A stretch of DNA of 64,000 nt, from assembly GCA_021442155.1 (NCBI GenBank), contig CM038214.1, positions 51,776,703 to 51,840,702 on the forward strand, written 5' to 3'. This document shows, one piece after another, positions 1-11,644 of this stretch. Source of the DNA: Cymbidium sinense (Eukaryota > Streptophyta > Magnoliopsida > Asparagales > Orchidaceae). The notes under the pieces were generated by a model that saw only the letters and a list, made by a program, of their open reading frames with translations, made no database searches and was not told where the DNA came from. The position numbers were made by a program, and so were the translations under genes. The stretch's first letter is position 1. Each line of letters begins with the position of its first letter.

Positions 1-1850
1 ACTAAACCTAATCCCTAAACCTAAACTAATAAACCATAAAAACTAACTAATAAATAAACATAATAAGAACTAAACCTTATAAACTAACTGATAACTAATA
101 AGAAACTAATAATAAAACACTTAACTAAAAAATTAATAATAACTAACTAATATAATAAAACCAATAAAACAATAACTAAAAAATAATAACTAAATACTAA
201 ACTAATAAAAAAATAATTAATAATAATAATAAAACTAACTAACAATAACTAAACTAATAAAAACTAATAATAATAATTAATAACTAACTAACTAAAGTAA
301 TAAACTAATACTAATAAAAATAATAATTAACTAATGAATAAATAATTAAATAACTATACCGTAAACCCTAACTAAATAAATAAACTAAGTAATAATAATA
401 AAATTAATAATAACAAACAAAAAATAATATTAATGATAATAATAAACTAAGAAAAAAGTAATTTAAAAAACTAATAATAAACCAAATAACTAAATTAATA
501 ATAATAATAATAAACAATAAATAACTAATAATAACTAATAAAAAACTAAACCTTAAACTAAACTAAAAAACTAATAATAATAAACTAATAAACCTAAAAC
601 CATAACTAAACTAATAAACTAATAAATAAATTAACAAAACTAAATTAAAAAAAATAAACCACTAACTAAAACTAACTAAAACCTAAATAATAATAAAACC
701 ATAAACTAGTAATAATAACTAACTACACTAAATAAATAACTAACTAACTAATAAAGTAATAAACTAATAAACAAGCTAACTCAATAAACTAAACTAATTA
801 ATAAATAAACCTAAACTCTAATAAATAATAAACACTAAAACTAAACTAATAACTAATAATAATAACTAATAATATATAACTAAATAACTAACTAAAACTA
901 AAACTAAAACCTAAACCTAAACTAATAATTAATAAAAACTGACTAATTAATAAACATAAAAATAACTAAACCTAATAAACTAATTGATAACTAATTATAA
1001 ACTAATAATAAAACACCAAACTAAAAAAATTAATAATAACTAACTAATAATAAGCTAATAAACTAATAACTAAGTAAAATAAAAATAAATAAATAAATAA
1101 ATAAGCTAAATTAATAAACTAAAAATAAATCTAATAATAAACTAACTAATAAATAACTAAATAACTAAACCTTATACCCTAACTAAATAAATAAACTAAA
1201 TAATAATAATAAAACTTATAATAATAAACATAAACTAATAATAATAAACTTAAAAAATTAATCTAAAATAAAACTAATGATAAATGAACTAACTAGAGAA
1301 ATAATAATAATAAACAATAAATAACTAATAATCTCTAATAAAAAACTAATCCATAAATTAATCTAAAAAACTAATAATAATAAACTATTAAACCTAAACC
1401 CATAACTAAACTAATAAAACTAATAAAATAAACTAATAAATAAATAACAAAACAAAAACTAATAAAACTAAACCATTAACTAAAACTAACTAAAACCTAA
1501 ATAATAATAAAACCATAAACCAATAATAATAACTAACTAAACTAAATAAATAACTAATTAACTAATAATAAACTAATAAATAATAAATAAACAAACAAAA
1601 CCCAATAAATAAACTAACTAAATAAACTAATAAACTAAACCTAAACTCCCCCTAAACTAACCTAAAATAATAATAACTAAAACTAAAACTAATAAAACTA
1701 AACTAATAACCTAACTAAAACTAAACTAACTAAACTAAACATAATACTAATAATAAACTAATAATAATCTAAAACTTATAAAATCTAATAATAACTAATA
1801 TAAACTAAACCTAAAATCTAAACCATAAAACTAAACTAAACCCTCTTATT
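1..1850. repeat. Sat2: ACTAATAA-type AT-rich satellite (left copy)
   Basis: Low-complexity DNA of A, C and T on this strand, built from ACTAATAA, ACTAACTA and AATAATAA, with rare CCTAAA units linking it to the telomere-like repeats. It is not a plain microsatellite. The block near 70 recurs near 968, 'accctaactaaat' at 365 recurs at 1177, and the block ending 'aaaccataaac' near 661-710 recurs near 1472-1520. That gives two monomers of about 810-900 bp. The same satellite in reverse complement lies at 37829-40614. No gene is visible. It continues past the left edge. Confidence 0.85.
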
Positions 1851-3989
1851 GAGCGATTTCGGGATCCCTCGCATTCTTGGTGAGTTTTTGAGTGCTTTCT
1901 CTCTTGGTTTCCTTATAAATTGTCAGCTTTGGGCTGATCTCGACATGTTCTTATCATGATGATGTGACTCATGGCATTGGCTTCTTCAAATCCATGGGGT
2001 AAATCCCATGTGCCAATGGATCCCGCTAGGGCATTAGAATTTTTGGGTAATCCTTCTTCTAAATTACCTGCTATTACTAAATCTTTCAAAAAGGCTTTAG
2101 CCTATAAGAATTCCTCCACCGAGCCTCCTTTGAATTTGCTTCATATGACTTTTAAAGGTACTCCGACAATTATGATTTTAGATGAGGATATTGAAAGATT
2201 AGCTGAGCCTTTTGGCCAAAGATGGAAGATATTTGTTCTTTTTTTAATAGCTTAAATTTATCTGGTTCATTTTCTATTGGGTTGACCAATCCAAGGCATG
2301 TTTTGATTAAACTTTCTAATGACCTTGATTATAGAATAATTTTTTCTAGGAGTTTTTACTATGTTTTTAATTGTCAAAATGTATTCTGAAGTGGATGCCT
2401 ATGTTTGATGTTAATGAAGAGTCTCCTATTATTCCCATTTGGATTTCTTTACCTAACTTGCATATTCATCTATTTAATCATCAAATTCTTTATGCTATTG
2501 GGTTGATTTTTGGTTAGCCTTTGCAAGTTGATCAAGCAACAACTGCTTCTTCTAGACCGTCTGTTGCTAGAATTCTTGTAGAGATTGAAATTACTAAAAA
2601 ATATCCAAAAGAAATTTGGTTGGGTTCGGAGAAATGCGATTATTTTTAGAAAGTTGTTTTTGAGAAGTTTCCCATTTTTTGTAATAATTATAAGATTGAT
2701 GGGCATGAAAATTTTGAATTCTTTATTGCTCATCCCTCTCTTAAGAAGAAAATCACCAGTAAGAATTCAACTGTTGAAAAAATGATGATTCTCTCAAGTT
2801 GGATAAAGAAAAATCTGCTTTTCAAAATTCTGATGTTTTGCAAAACCAGATTTCTGAATCTTCTGAAAAAGTTTTACCTAATAATGATTTGTCTAATGGA
2901 GAAGGCAATTTTGGTGTTTCTGAAAAAGTTTTAACTAATAATCATGCTCTAAGTGTTTCTTTCAAAGATTCTATTAAAGGGAAGACTTTAGAGGTCGTGG
3001 TTAATGATTCTAATGGTTTGGATGTTGTGCATAAGTCCTTTCATGATGATGGATTGAATATTATTGATGCTAACACCATTTCTTCCAATCAATTAGATAT
3101 TATTTCTCTTTCTCTTATGTCTACTTTTGATCATTGGAAAGAGACAATTTATTTTCCTTCTTTGATTGAGAATGGTGGTGAAAAGAATCATCTTATTTCT
3201 GATATTTTAATTTTTGGTCCTAACAATCTTGTTAATATTGGTGATCCTTCTTTTAAAAAAATAAGATTTAGATACCTGTGACAATTCTCTCATTGTGAAT
3301 AGTTCTATTTTAGTTCAAAATGTTGGTTTTCTATGGTTGGTAATTCTATTAAGAATTTTGGTAATATGTTATATGTTTTTAAGGGATTTGAATCTTATTT
3401 TAATCCCTTACATGAAGATTGTACTGAAAATATGGATTCTGCTTCTCTTGCATCTTTTATGAATGAAGATAGGGAGGACACTCTTTAGATTTTGTTGGAA
3501 GGTGAAAATATAGATAATTGTCTTCTTAATAAAGCTGTGTTTTCTTCTTCACTTCTGATTCTGAAATGCATACTATTTCAGATTTTCCTTTGTCTAATGT
3601 TGTGGATGATTTTGAATGCTCTTCTTTGAAATTGATAGCTTCTGTTGATCCCCATGCCTTTAATAACAATACTGATTCCTTTTTGGATGGAGACTTTTCA
3701 GAGAAAGTGCATGGTTATAAAACTATTTACAAGAAGAAAAAAAAAGTTTTCACATTTATGCCCCTCCTCACTTGATGAGGGTTACTCATTCCAAAGCTTC
3801 TTGGAAATAATCTCTCCTATCCTTGGGAGGTTTTTACTTTTGTTTGGTTTTTTCTCTGTTGGCTGACCTTTTGCTGTGTGTTTTCTTACTAGCTGGAGTA
3901 TTGGATTCTTGGCTAATTTTCATACTTATAGCTTGGTGTTTCTAGCTTCCTGTTTGTTGGGTTTTTTTGGGTGCCCTTTGGCCTTGAAC
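1851..3989 (+). mobile_element. LINE-A: truncated L1-type non-LTR retrotransposon
   Basis: The 5' end is sharp. Just after CCCT the sequence becomes unique (TTATTGAGCGATTTCGGGAT), and the same 5' end is found in the inverted copy LINE-A' at 37828. A 120-bp leader precedes ORF1, which starts at 1971. Homology with LINE-A' runs to about 3690. The tail from there to 3989 is T-rich and differs from LINE-A', so the two have different internal deletions or 3' parts. No endonuclease or reverse transcriptase is present, so the copy is non-autonomous. It is bordered by Sat2 on the 5' side and TelSat on the 3' side. Confidence 0.75.
1971..3775 (+). pseudogene. LINE-A ORF1 (DUF4283/zinc-knuckle type), broken
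   Basis: ORF1 of plant L1-type LINEs encodes an RNA-binding protein that coats the element RNA. This one starts MALASSNPWGKS and keeps about 85 codons. A deletion of roughly 30 bases near 2210, relative to LINE-A', then shifts the frame. Further on, the frame gives a DUF4283-like stretch (WMPMFDVNEESPI at about 2392-2430, then ILYAIGLIFG and SRPSVARILVEIEITKKYP) and a weak zinc-knuckle relic (NNYKIDGHENFEFFIAHP at about 2680-2735). An in-frame TAG at 2647-2649 is shared with LINE-A'. After another shift, a 160-codon hydrophilic part runs 2799-3281, and a last piece lies at 3566-3775. The DUF4283 label is from memory of such proteins; the LINE assignment is firmer than the domain limits. Confidence 0.7.
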
Positions 3990-4550
3990 CTAAACTAAAT
4001 AAAACCTAAAAATAAAATAAATAGAAATACTTAAACCTAAATAAAATAAAATAAAACCTAAACCTAAACCTAAACCAAAAAATAAAATAAAATAAAATAA
4101 AACTAAACTAAAATAAAAAAATAAGAACCTAAACTAAAAAATAAAATAAACCTAAAAATTAATAACCTAAATAAAATGAAAACTAAATGTAAGATAAAAA
4201 TAAAATAAACCTCATATAAAATAAAAGAAAAACCTAAACATAAAAAAATAAACATAAAAATAAAACCAAAAAAATAAACCTTAACCTAAAATAAACAAAA
4301 TAAAATAAATCTAAACCTAAACTAAAATTTATAAAACCTAAATCAAAGCCTAAAATAAACTAAACCTAAACCCTAAACTAAATAAAATAAAATAAAATAA
4401 AATAAAAAAAACTGAAACCTAAGCTAAAAAATAAAACCAAAAAATAAACCTAAAATAAAAACCTAAAACCTAAACCTAAAAGAAAAATAAAAATCTAAAC
4501 CTAAACATAAAAATAAAAAATAAAACCTAAACCTAAAAAATAAAATTTAG
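3990..4550. repeat. TelSat, decayed telomere-type repeat (C-rich strand)
   Basis: A mix of AAACCTA, AAATA and AAAATA units on the + strand. CCTAAACCTAAA stretches show descent from CCCTAAA with shortened C runs. No gene is visible. Confidence 0.85.
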
Positions 4551-4695
4551 AAACCTTGTTGTTTTTAATTTGATCTATGGGTGCTCATTTTTGATCTATG
4601 TCATTGCTTGGGTCTTAGAAAACTTGGAGTTCTACTTCGTTCATGAAATTGAAAAGAAGAAATGTTGAGTCTGAATTTATTCTCTATTAGAAAAA
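4551..4695 (+). pseudogene. GRP copy 1: 3' UTR fragment only
   Basis: This matches the 3' untranslated part of the other GRP copies. It has the 'tttgatctatgggtgctcat' block, then 'gtcttagaaaacttgg', then 'aatgttgagtctgaattta', and ends in an A-rich tail joined to a telomere block. The glycine-rich coding part is absent, so its 5' breakpoint lies deeper than in the other copies. It has the same orientation as all other copies relative to the telomere strand. Confidence 0.75.
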
Positions 4696-5684
4696 AAAGC
4701 TTAAACCCTTAACCCTAAACTAAAACTTAAACCCTAAACCTAAAACTTAAACCCTAAACCCTAAACCTTAAACCATAAACCCCAAACCCTAAACCCTAAA
4801 CTAAACCTAAACCTTAAATCCTAAAAAGCTAAAATCCTAAACCTAAACTAAATAAAACCTAAAAATAAAATAAATAAAAAAATCTAAACCAAAATAAAAT
4901 AAAATAAAAACATAAGCTAAAACTACAACTTAAATCTAAACCTAAACCTAAAAAGAAAATAAAATAAAAAATAAAAAATAAACTGAAATAAAATAAATGA
5001 AAATCTAAACTAAACAAAAAAATAAAAAACCTAAATAAAATAAAATTAAACCTAAAATAAAAAAAATAAAATAAAACTAAATAAAAACTAAATCTAAAAA
5101 TAAACCAAAAATATAAGTGATAAATAAAAAAACCTAAACCCTAAAATAAAAAAACCTAAACCTAAAATGAAAATAAAATAAACAAACTAAAATAAACCTA
5201 AACCTAAACTAAAATAAACTAAACTAAAATACATAAATCCTAAACCTAATCCTAAAAAAATAAAATAAAAACCTAAATCTAAACCAAAAAATAAAAAATA
5301 AAACCTAAACCTAAAAAATAAAATAAAAATAAAACTCAACTAAAAAATAAACCTAAACCTAAAAAAATAAAATAAAAATAAAAGACCTAAACTAAAATAA
5401 GTTAAAATAAAATAAATAAACTATACTAAATAAAAATAAAAAATAAACCAAAATAAAAATAAAAAATAAAAACCTAAATAAATTAAATAAACTTAAACTT
5501 ACCGATTTACATAAATTAAATAAACTTAACCCTAAATCCTAAACCCTAAAACCTACAACCCTAAATGAACAACCCTAAAACCCTAAACCCTAAACATGAA
5601 AACCTAAACCCTAAAACCTTAAACCCTAAACCCTAAACCATAAACCCTAAGTTAACCCTGAACCCTAAACTAACCCTAAACCCT
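4696..5684. repeat. TelSat unit with near-canonical telomere blocks
   Basis: Near-perfect CCCTAAA runs lie at about 4705-4830 and 5520-5690. They enclose about 650 bp of decayed AAATA/CCTAAA repeat. The reverse complement of the TelSat boundary motif lies at about 5493-5518 (accgatttacataaatta), at the same place relative to the telomere block as in other units. Confidence 0.85.
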
Positions 5685-6125
5685 AAGAGTGGGCAGAACC
5701 TTGATGGCTAGAACATCACCATCAACCAGGCTCAGTCTACATCTAGCAGAGGAGGCGAAGGCAGAGGCGGTGGTTATTACAGTGGTGGTTATGGAGGTGG
5801 GAGGAGCGATGGAGGTTACAACTGTGGTGGTGTTGGAGAGAGAGATTAGGGATATGATGGTAGATCTCACTACTCCAGAGGCAAGGGTGGTTTTAATGGG
5901 AATTGGAGAAATAGAAGAATGACCGATCTTATCTGTTGCTTATGAAATTGTGTCTTTCTAATAGAGACAGTTCTGCTTATCTAGGGTTTTTGATTTGCTC
6001 TTTGGGTTCTCATGTTTTATCTATGTTGTCATTTATGTCTTAGAAAAGTTGGGGTGCTACTTGGTTGATGTAATCAAAAAGCAAAAATGTTTAATTTGAA
6101 TTTATCCTCTATTAAAAAATAAAAC
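5685..6125 (+). pseudogene. GRP copy 2: glycine-rich RNA-binding protein retrofragment
   Basis: The 5' end follows CCCTAAACCCTAAG directly. Reading from 5692, the frame gives GQNLDG, a stop (TAG 5709-5711), then NITINQAQS, the last strand of an RRM. A glycine-rich tail follows (GGGYYSGGYGGGRSDGGYN), with a second stop after GVGERD, and then NGNWRN at the C-terminus. Plant GR-RBPs of the GRP7 class bind RNA through the RRM and act in RNA processing and stress responses; most of the RRM is missing here. The normal stop after WRN is changed to AGA. About 190 bases of 3' UTR and an A-rich tail follow. No promoter or intact ORF is present. Confidence 0.82.
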
Positions 6126-6152
6126 TTTAAACCTTAAACCCTAAACCCTAAG
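6126..6152. repeat. Short telomere spacer between two GRP copies
   Basis: About 27 bases of CTTTAAACCTTAAACCCTAA-type repeat are all that separates GRP copies 2 and 3, far less than the 1-3 kb spacing elsewhere. Confidence 0.8.
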
Positions 6153-6630
6153 AATGGGAAGAACCATAATGATAGGAACATCACCGTCAGCTAAGCGCAA
6201 TCTAGATCTGGCAGTGGAGGTGAAGGTGGAGGTGGTTGTAATCACAGTGGTGGTGGGGGATCTGGAGGTGCTAGTGGATATAGAGGTGGTGGTTGGAGCA
6301 GTGGTGGTTATAGATATGGGAGGAGCGACGGAGGCTACAGCTGTGGTGGTGGTAGAGGGAGACATCGGGGATATGATGGCAGATCCTGCTTCTTGATAAG
6401 CAGGGGTGGTTCTGATGGAAACTAGAGAAATAGATGAATGACTGATCCGATCTGCTTCTTATTAAACAGTGTCTTTACAATAGAGATGGTTCTACTTATT
6501 TAGGATTTTATGGGTGCTCATTTTTTATCTATATCGTCGCTTATGTCTTAGAAAACTTGGGGTGATACTTAGTTCATGAAAGCGAAAAGAAGCGATGTTC
6601 AATCTGAATTTATTCTTTATTAAAAAAAAC
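6153..6630 (+). pseudogene. GRP copy 3: glycine-rich RNA-binding protein retrofragment
   Basis: It begins at the same point of the parent gene as copy 2 (AATGGGAAGAACC after CCCTAAG). The frame reads NGKNHNDRNITVS, stop, AQSRSGSGGEGGGG, then SGGGGSGGASGYRGGGW, SSGGY and GRSDGGYSCGGGRGR, and GYDGRS before decay. It keeps a first glycine block that copy 2 lacks, so copies 2 and 3 are not a simple recent duplicate. The 3' UTR runs about 6425-6610 and ends in A8 followed by CCTTAAACCCTAAA. Glycine and charged residues in the other reading frames are shadows of this low-complexity region. Confidence 0.82.
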
Positions 6631-7810
6631 CTTAAACCCTAAATCTTAAACCCTAAACCTTAAACTAAAACTTAAACCCTAAAATAAAAACCTAAACCCT
6701 AAACCCTAAACCCCAAACCCTAAACCCCAAACTCTAAACCCTAAACCCTAAACCCTAAAACCTTAAAACCTAAACCTAAACTAAATAAAACTTAAAAATA
6801 AAATAAGTAAAAAACCAAAAGTAACATAAGATAAAAAAATAAAATAAAATTAAAACATAAACTAAAACCTAAACCTAAACCTAAACCTAAAAAAGAAAAT
6901 AAAATAAAAAATAAAAACTCAACTAAAATAAAATAAATAAAACCTAAACTAAACTAAAAAAATAAAAAGCTTAATTAAAATAAAAACTAAACATATAATA
7001 AAAATAAAGTCAACATAAAATAAAATAAAATAAAAACTAAATAAAAACCTAAACTTAAAAAATAAACCTAAAAATAAAACTAAAAAATAAAACCTAATCC
7101 CTAAACCTAAAATAAAAATAAGAAAAATAAACTAAAATAAACAAAACTAAAATAAATAAATCCTAAACATAAAACTAAACCTAAAGTAAATAAAATAAAA
7201 TAAACTAAAAATAAACCTAAACCTAATCTAAAAAATAAATCCTACAAATAAACCTAAAATAAAAACCTAAAACCAAAACCTAACAAAATAAAATAAAAAT
7301 CTAAACCTAAACTTAAAAATAAAAAATAAAACCTAAACCTAAAAAATAAAATAAAAATAAAACTCAACTAAAAAATAAACCTAAACCTAAAAAGTAAACT
7401 AAAATAAAAAACTAAAAGTAAAATAAATAAACATAAAATAAATATACTAAACTAATTAAAAATAAAAAAACCTCAATAAATAAAATAAAATCAAATCAAA
7501 TAAATAAAAAACAAACTAAATAAACCAAAACCTACTGATTTACTTAATTTAAGAAAAAACCCTAAACCCTAAAACTAACCCTAAACCTTAAACCTACAAC
7601 CCTAAACTTTAAACACTAAAGCCTAAAATCCTAAACCCTAAACACTAAACCTTAAACCCTAAACCCTAAAATCCTAAACACTAAACCCTAAATCCTAAAC
7701 CCTAAAATCCTAAACCCTAAACCCTAAACCCTAAACCCTAAAACCTACAACCCTAAACCATAAACCCCAAACCCTAAACCCTAAACTAACCCTAAACTAT
7801 CTCTAAACCC
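6631..7810. repeat. TelSat unit (C-rich strand)
   Basis: A near-canonical block at about 6640-6780 is followed by some 770 bp of decayed AAATA/CCTAAA repeat. A boundary motif in reverse complement lies at about 7528-7550 (cctactgatttacttaattt), and a second telomere block runs 7556-7800. The order of variants resembles 4696-5684. Confidence 0.85.
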
Positions 7811-8225
7811 TAAGAATTTGCATAACCTTGATGGTAGGAGAACCACCTTCAAATAGGTTCAGTCTAAATATGGTGGGGGAGGTGAAGGAGGAGGCGACGG
7901 TTATTATAGTGGTGGTGGGGTATCTTGAAGTGCTGGTGGATATGGAGGTGGTGGTCGGAGCAGTGGTGGTTATGGAGGCGGGAGGAGCGATGGAGGTTAT
8001 AGCCGTGGTGGTGGTGGAGGTAGAGATTGGGGATATGATGGTGGATCCCACTACTCAAGAGGTGGGGGTGGTTCTGATGGGAGTTGGAAAAACTGAAGAA
8101 TGACCAATCCGATCTGCTGCTTATGGAACTATGTCTATATAGTAGAGATAGTTCTACTTATCAATTAGTTTTGATTTGCTCTATGAGTGTTCATTTTTTA
8201 TCAATGTCATCTCTTATCATAATAT
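7811..8225 (+). pseudogene. GRP copy 4: glycine-rich RNA-binding protein retrofragment
   Basis: It has the same 5' breakpoint as copies 2 and 3 (CCCTAAGAATTTGCATAACC). Glycine blocks (SAGGYGGGGRSSGGYGGGRS, GGYSRGGGGGRDWGYDGGSH and YSRGGGGSDGSWKN) are followed by the expected stop at about 8094, so this copy keeps the parent C-terminus. Small indels have opened the frame near the start. The 3' UTR is cut at about 8220, before the usual A tail, and non-telomeric AT-rich DNA follows. It is the last GRP before the 17-kb interruption. Confidence 0.8.
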
Positions 8226-9250
8226 ATTGTTCTAATTTAAAATATGTAAGTGATACAACTAAAATATATAGTTTTTTATTGTTAAGTCTAATTTTATGAT
8301 TTTTTATCTTAAGCAATCCCTTGTGATGTGATATGCAATATAATATAATATCATATGTTATAGTGTATTATAATATAGGATGCCATAACATAGTGTATTA
8401 TATCATATGATTGTGTATTACCATTTATTATTTAGCATATTTTAGTTTGTTATAATATGATATAGTAGAGTTTATAGTAGTATAATTCATAAAAATATTG
8501 ATTTATAGGCTGAGATGATGGGATTTGGCCAAATTTAAAGCAAGCTTTAGGGAACATCAATAGGGGTGTGTTATGGTGTGTCTTTTAATCAAAAGAATGG
8601 AATTTTTCATCCAAAATTAATGTTTATTTTTCAACCAAATATTATAATTTTTTTTGCTCAAAGTGATTCATTTTAAGGTGTAATGTAAGATAATATATTA
8701 TATGAAAGCATATTTAAATACAATGTACATAACAATATAACTTCACATTTATATGAATGTGGTGGTGTTTTACTAAATGTTATTGTAACAATTTAGTATG
8801 TTTTACTTTTGTTATAATACATTGGGTAAAAACTCACAAAAATGTTAATTCGAAGGTTGATATGGAAGAATTTAGCCAAATTCACGACACACACCAAAGT
8901 TGCAACACCAAAATTCTACTTTGTTACCATTTCTAATAGAAAATGACCATTTTACATCCAAAATGAACATTATTCATATTTTGAGAAAATTTTGTTATTT
9001 GTTCCTTTTAAGTGATTCTAATGAGGTGTAATATTAGATAATATATTATATTATAGAAAATTATATTATAACATCATATATTATAATATAATATAGTGTG
9101 TTAATTCACACTATAATATGTTTAGCATGATATTGTATAGCTAGTTTGAGCTTGCACCATCACAAATCATAAAATATTGATTGCAATGTTAAGATAATGT
9201 AATTTGAATGAATACATTATTAGGCTTTTAGTTGAAGTATTAAAGGTGTG
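8226..9250. repeat. AT-rich satellite, about 350-bp monomers
   Basis: Two diverged monomers can be aligned by eye. 'aaaatattgatttataggctgagatg' near 8490 matches 'aaaatgttaattcgaaggttgatatgg' near 8838. 'gtgattcattttaaggtgtaatg' near 8662 matches 'gtgattctaatgaggtgtaat' near 9012. A truncated third monomer begins near 9165. Runs of ATTATAATATA fill the gaps. This has no relation to the telomere repeats. No gene is visible. Confidence 0.65.
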
Positions 9251-11644
9251 CATAAGAGAAGAAATAAAATTTGATGAGAATTCTATGTCAAGGACATGGA
9301 GGGAGATCCACTAGGGATCACACATGCATTGGACACGACATGTGAGGGTATATGTCGAGAAAAAAAAAATTCTATTGGGGATAAGGTTTGAATTTGATTT
9401 GATTATATGATTTATGGAAAGAAGATCCACTAGGGATAAGAATCTATAATCCACTGAGGATTAAGATCTAATGGTTCAGGGGATCGTGTATATAAACCTT
9501 CACTAGGGAAGTCCTTCGCTATCCGGGAATTGGGATTTGAGTTTGATTTCATAGATTTGTTTGGGGATGTATCTGCTGGGAATAAGAGTTTAGTTGGATT
9601 TCTTGGATTTAGACTCTACTGGGGAGTTTGTTTAATTTGGCTCCACTAGAGAGGTTAGTTTTGAGTTTGATTTGTTTGGTTGACTTATTTATATATGATT
9701 TGGGGCTCCACTAAGGAGAAGAGTGTGATTTAACTCCACTAGGAAAATTAGATTGGGTTTAATTTAATCTGAGTTAGTGTATGGACCTTGTTGGTGTGCG
9801 ATGGACCCACTAAGAATGGGCTATCTGACCTACCTGTTTACAAATCCAAATGGATAGTCTACCAGTTGTGTGGTAGAGCTAGCCAACCTAAGGGGTTTCC
9901 TTTTAGTGTGCAATGACTGTGCTAGGAAGAAGGCGTAGCAGACATACATCTTTTGAAGTGAGGAACAACCACAAGGGTGACCTGTTACATGCACATCAAA
10001 TTGAACCTGACCTTATATCAACTCAAAAGGATTAATTTTATCTTAATTTCATGTGATTTGATATGGTTTATTTGGTTTAGTTTGAGTTTGAATTGGGCAT
10101 ATCCATGAGAGCTTGGTCAAATTTGATAGATTTAATTTATGGACCATGTGGTGCATGGACCCACTAAGAAGGGGCTATATTGGACTTGTCCTATCTCATT
10201 TATAAATCCAAATGGAAAGTCTATGACCATGGGGTGAGCCAAACCTAAGGGGTTTCCTTTTGGTGTGCAACGACTATGCTAGGAAGAGGGCATAGCAGAC
10301 TTACATCTTCTAAAGCAGTGAACAACCACTAGGGTGACATATTGGTAGCATAACAAATCAAACCCGACATAAGGGCGACTATTGAGTGACGCTGCTAGGG
10401 ACTTATCAAGAGTAGTCAGGAAATTATTATATAGAGTTTTGCTGACACTATCTTAAAGATAGGATGCTTGCTTGGGAAAAGTTATCACTAGGGATGTCAC
10501 CCTAATCCACAAGTGAATATATATTTTATTTATATGTTTGTGTGGACCCTGTTAGTGTGTGAGGGACCACACTAAGAAGGGGCTATGTCGGCCTTGACAT
10601 ATCTCAGATTTAATGGACCAAGAGAGAATCTACACATCCATAGGATAGATTCTCTAACCATAGGGGTGGTTACTAGGAAAGGGGAATATCCAATTTGATA
10701 GTAACCCTGTTAGTGTCTAAATGGGGTCACAAACGACGTGATCCAAATATAGTGTCCTCAGGGGAGGTGCTACTAGGGGCATTATCTTGAGCCCTAGAAA
10801 AAAAGCCTATAGGTGTATGGTGGCCAACTCAAGGAGAAAGTGTAGTAGACTTACATCTGCCATGAGTGGTGTATCTTAAGGTGCGAGAACCAACCAACCT
10901 AAGGTGTATCTATCAACATAGTGAGAACCAACCAACCTAAGTTTCCCGTTGGTGTTCAATGATAAATATGGAAATAAATCATGTAGGCTTACAACTTTCC
11001 AAGTAGAACTGATCATTGAGATAGTCTATCATCGACGGGATAGATATTATTTGACCTAGAGTGACTACTAAGCGGGGAGCCCCGAGGAAGGACTGGACCT
11101 AGACTTGAAGTAGTCAAGAGGGAAGGAGCCACTAGGGTACTTATCCTAAACCTCAAATATACTCGAACCAGTCATTGTACTAATACTAATCTAAGAAGAA
11201 AGCATAGTATACTCACATCCTCTTAAAAAAAGCCAACATGAGGTAGCTTACCTACCACATAGTATGAACTACCGAACTAATAAGGTGCTCATCGGTGTGT
11301 AGTGGCCAAGTAAGTAAGGAAAGCATAGCAGACTTACATCCTTGAAAGCAGTGACACACTAGTAGGGTAGCACATCATCCCATCCTAGAGCAGCTATTGA
11401 GTGAATGTCATTGGGTACGTTATCTCAACTCAGAGTAGCCTGAGAGAAAAGATTTGTATTTGTTTTATATGTTTATGTGTAGTTTGTGTTTGCATTGTAT
11501 CAATGAAGGATATGACACCACTCAGGTTTCTTACACCTACCCTAAACACATCATGGAGAATTCACAAACAAGAATACTATCAACATGGAAGAGACAGATT
11601 TCGAAATGGAATTTTCTTTGATGATAATTATTTTCTAACATGAT
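9251..11644 (-). repeat. Gypsy 3' region with degenerate tandem repeats
   Basis: This noncoding stretch lies just past the pol stop on the minus strand. Diverged units share 'ggacccactaagaagggg', 'aaatccaaatgga', 'aacctaaggggtttcctttt' and 'gcatagcagacttacatct'. Starts are near 9780, 10140 and 10545, with partial units near 10810 and 11285, so spacing is about 350-400 bp. At 9300-9750 'ccactaggg' recurs every 20-150 bases. Tandem repeats between pol and the 3' LTR are known in plant Ogre/Tat gypsy elements; placing this element there is inference. No LTR end could be fixed. Confidence 0.6.

Noticed and set aside
3645..3866. A separate small ORF at the end of LINE-A
   Set aside because: It runs in another frame over the ORF1 C-terminal relic and the T-rich tail; no independent support.
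11401..11643. 80-codon plus-strand frame beside the pol stop
   Set aside because: It lies in the gypsy 3' repeats, opposite to pol, with no recognisable motif.
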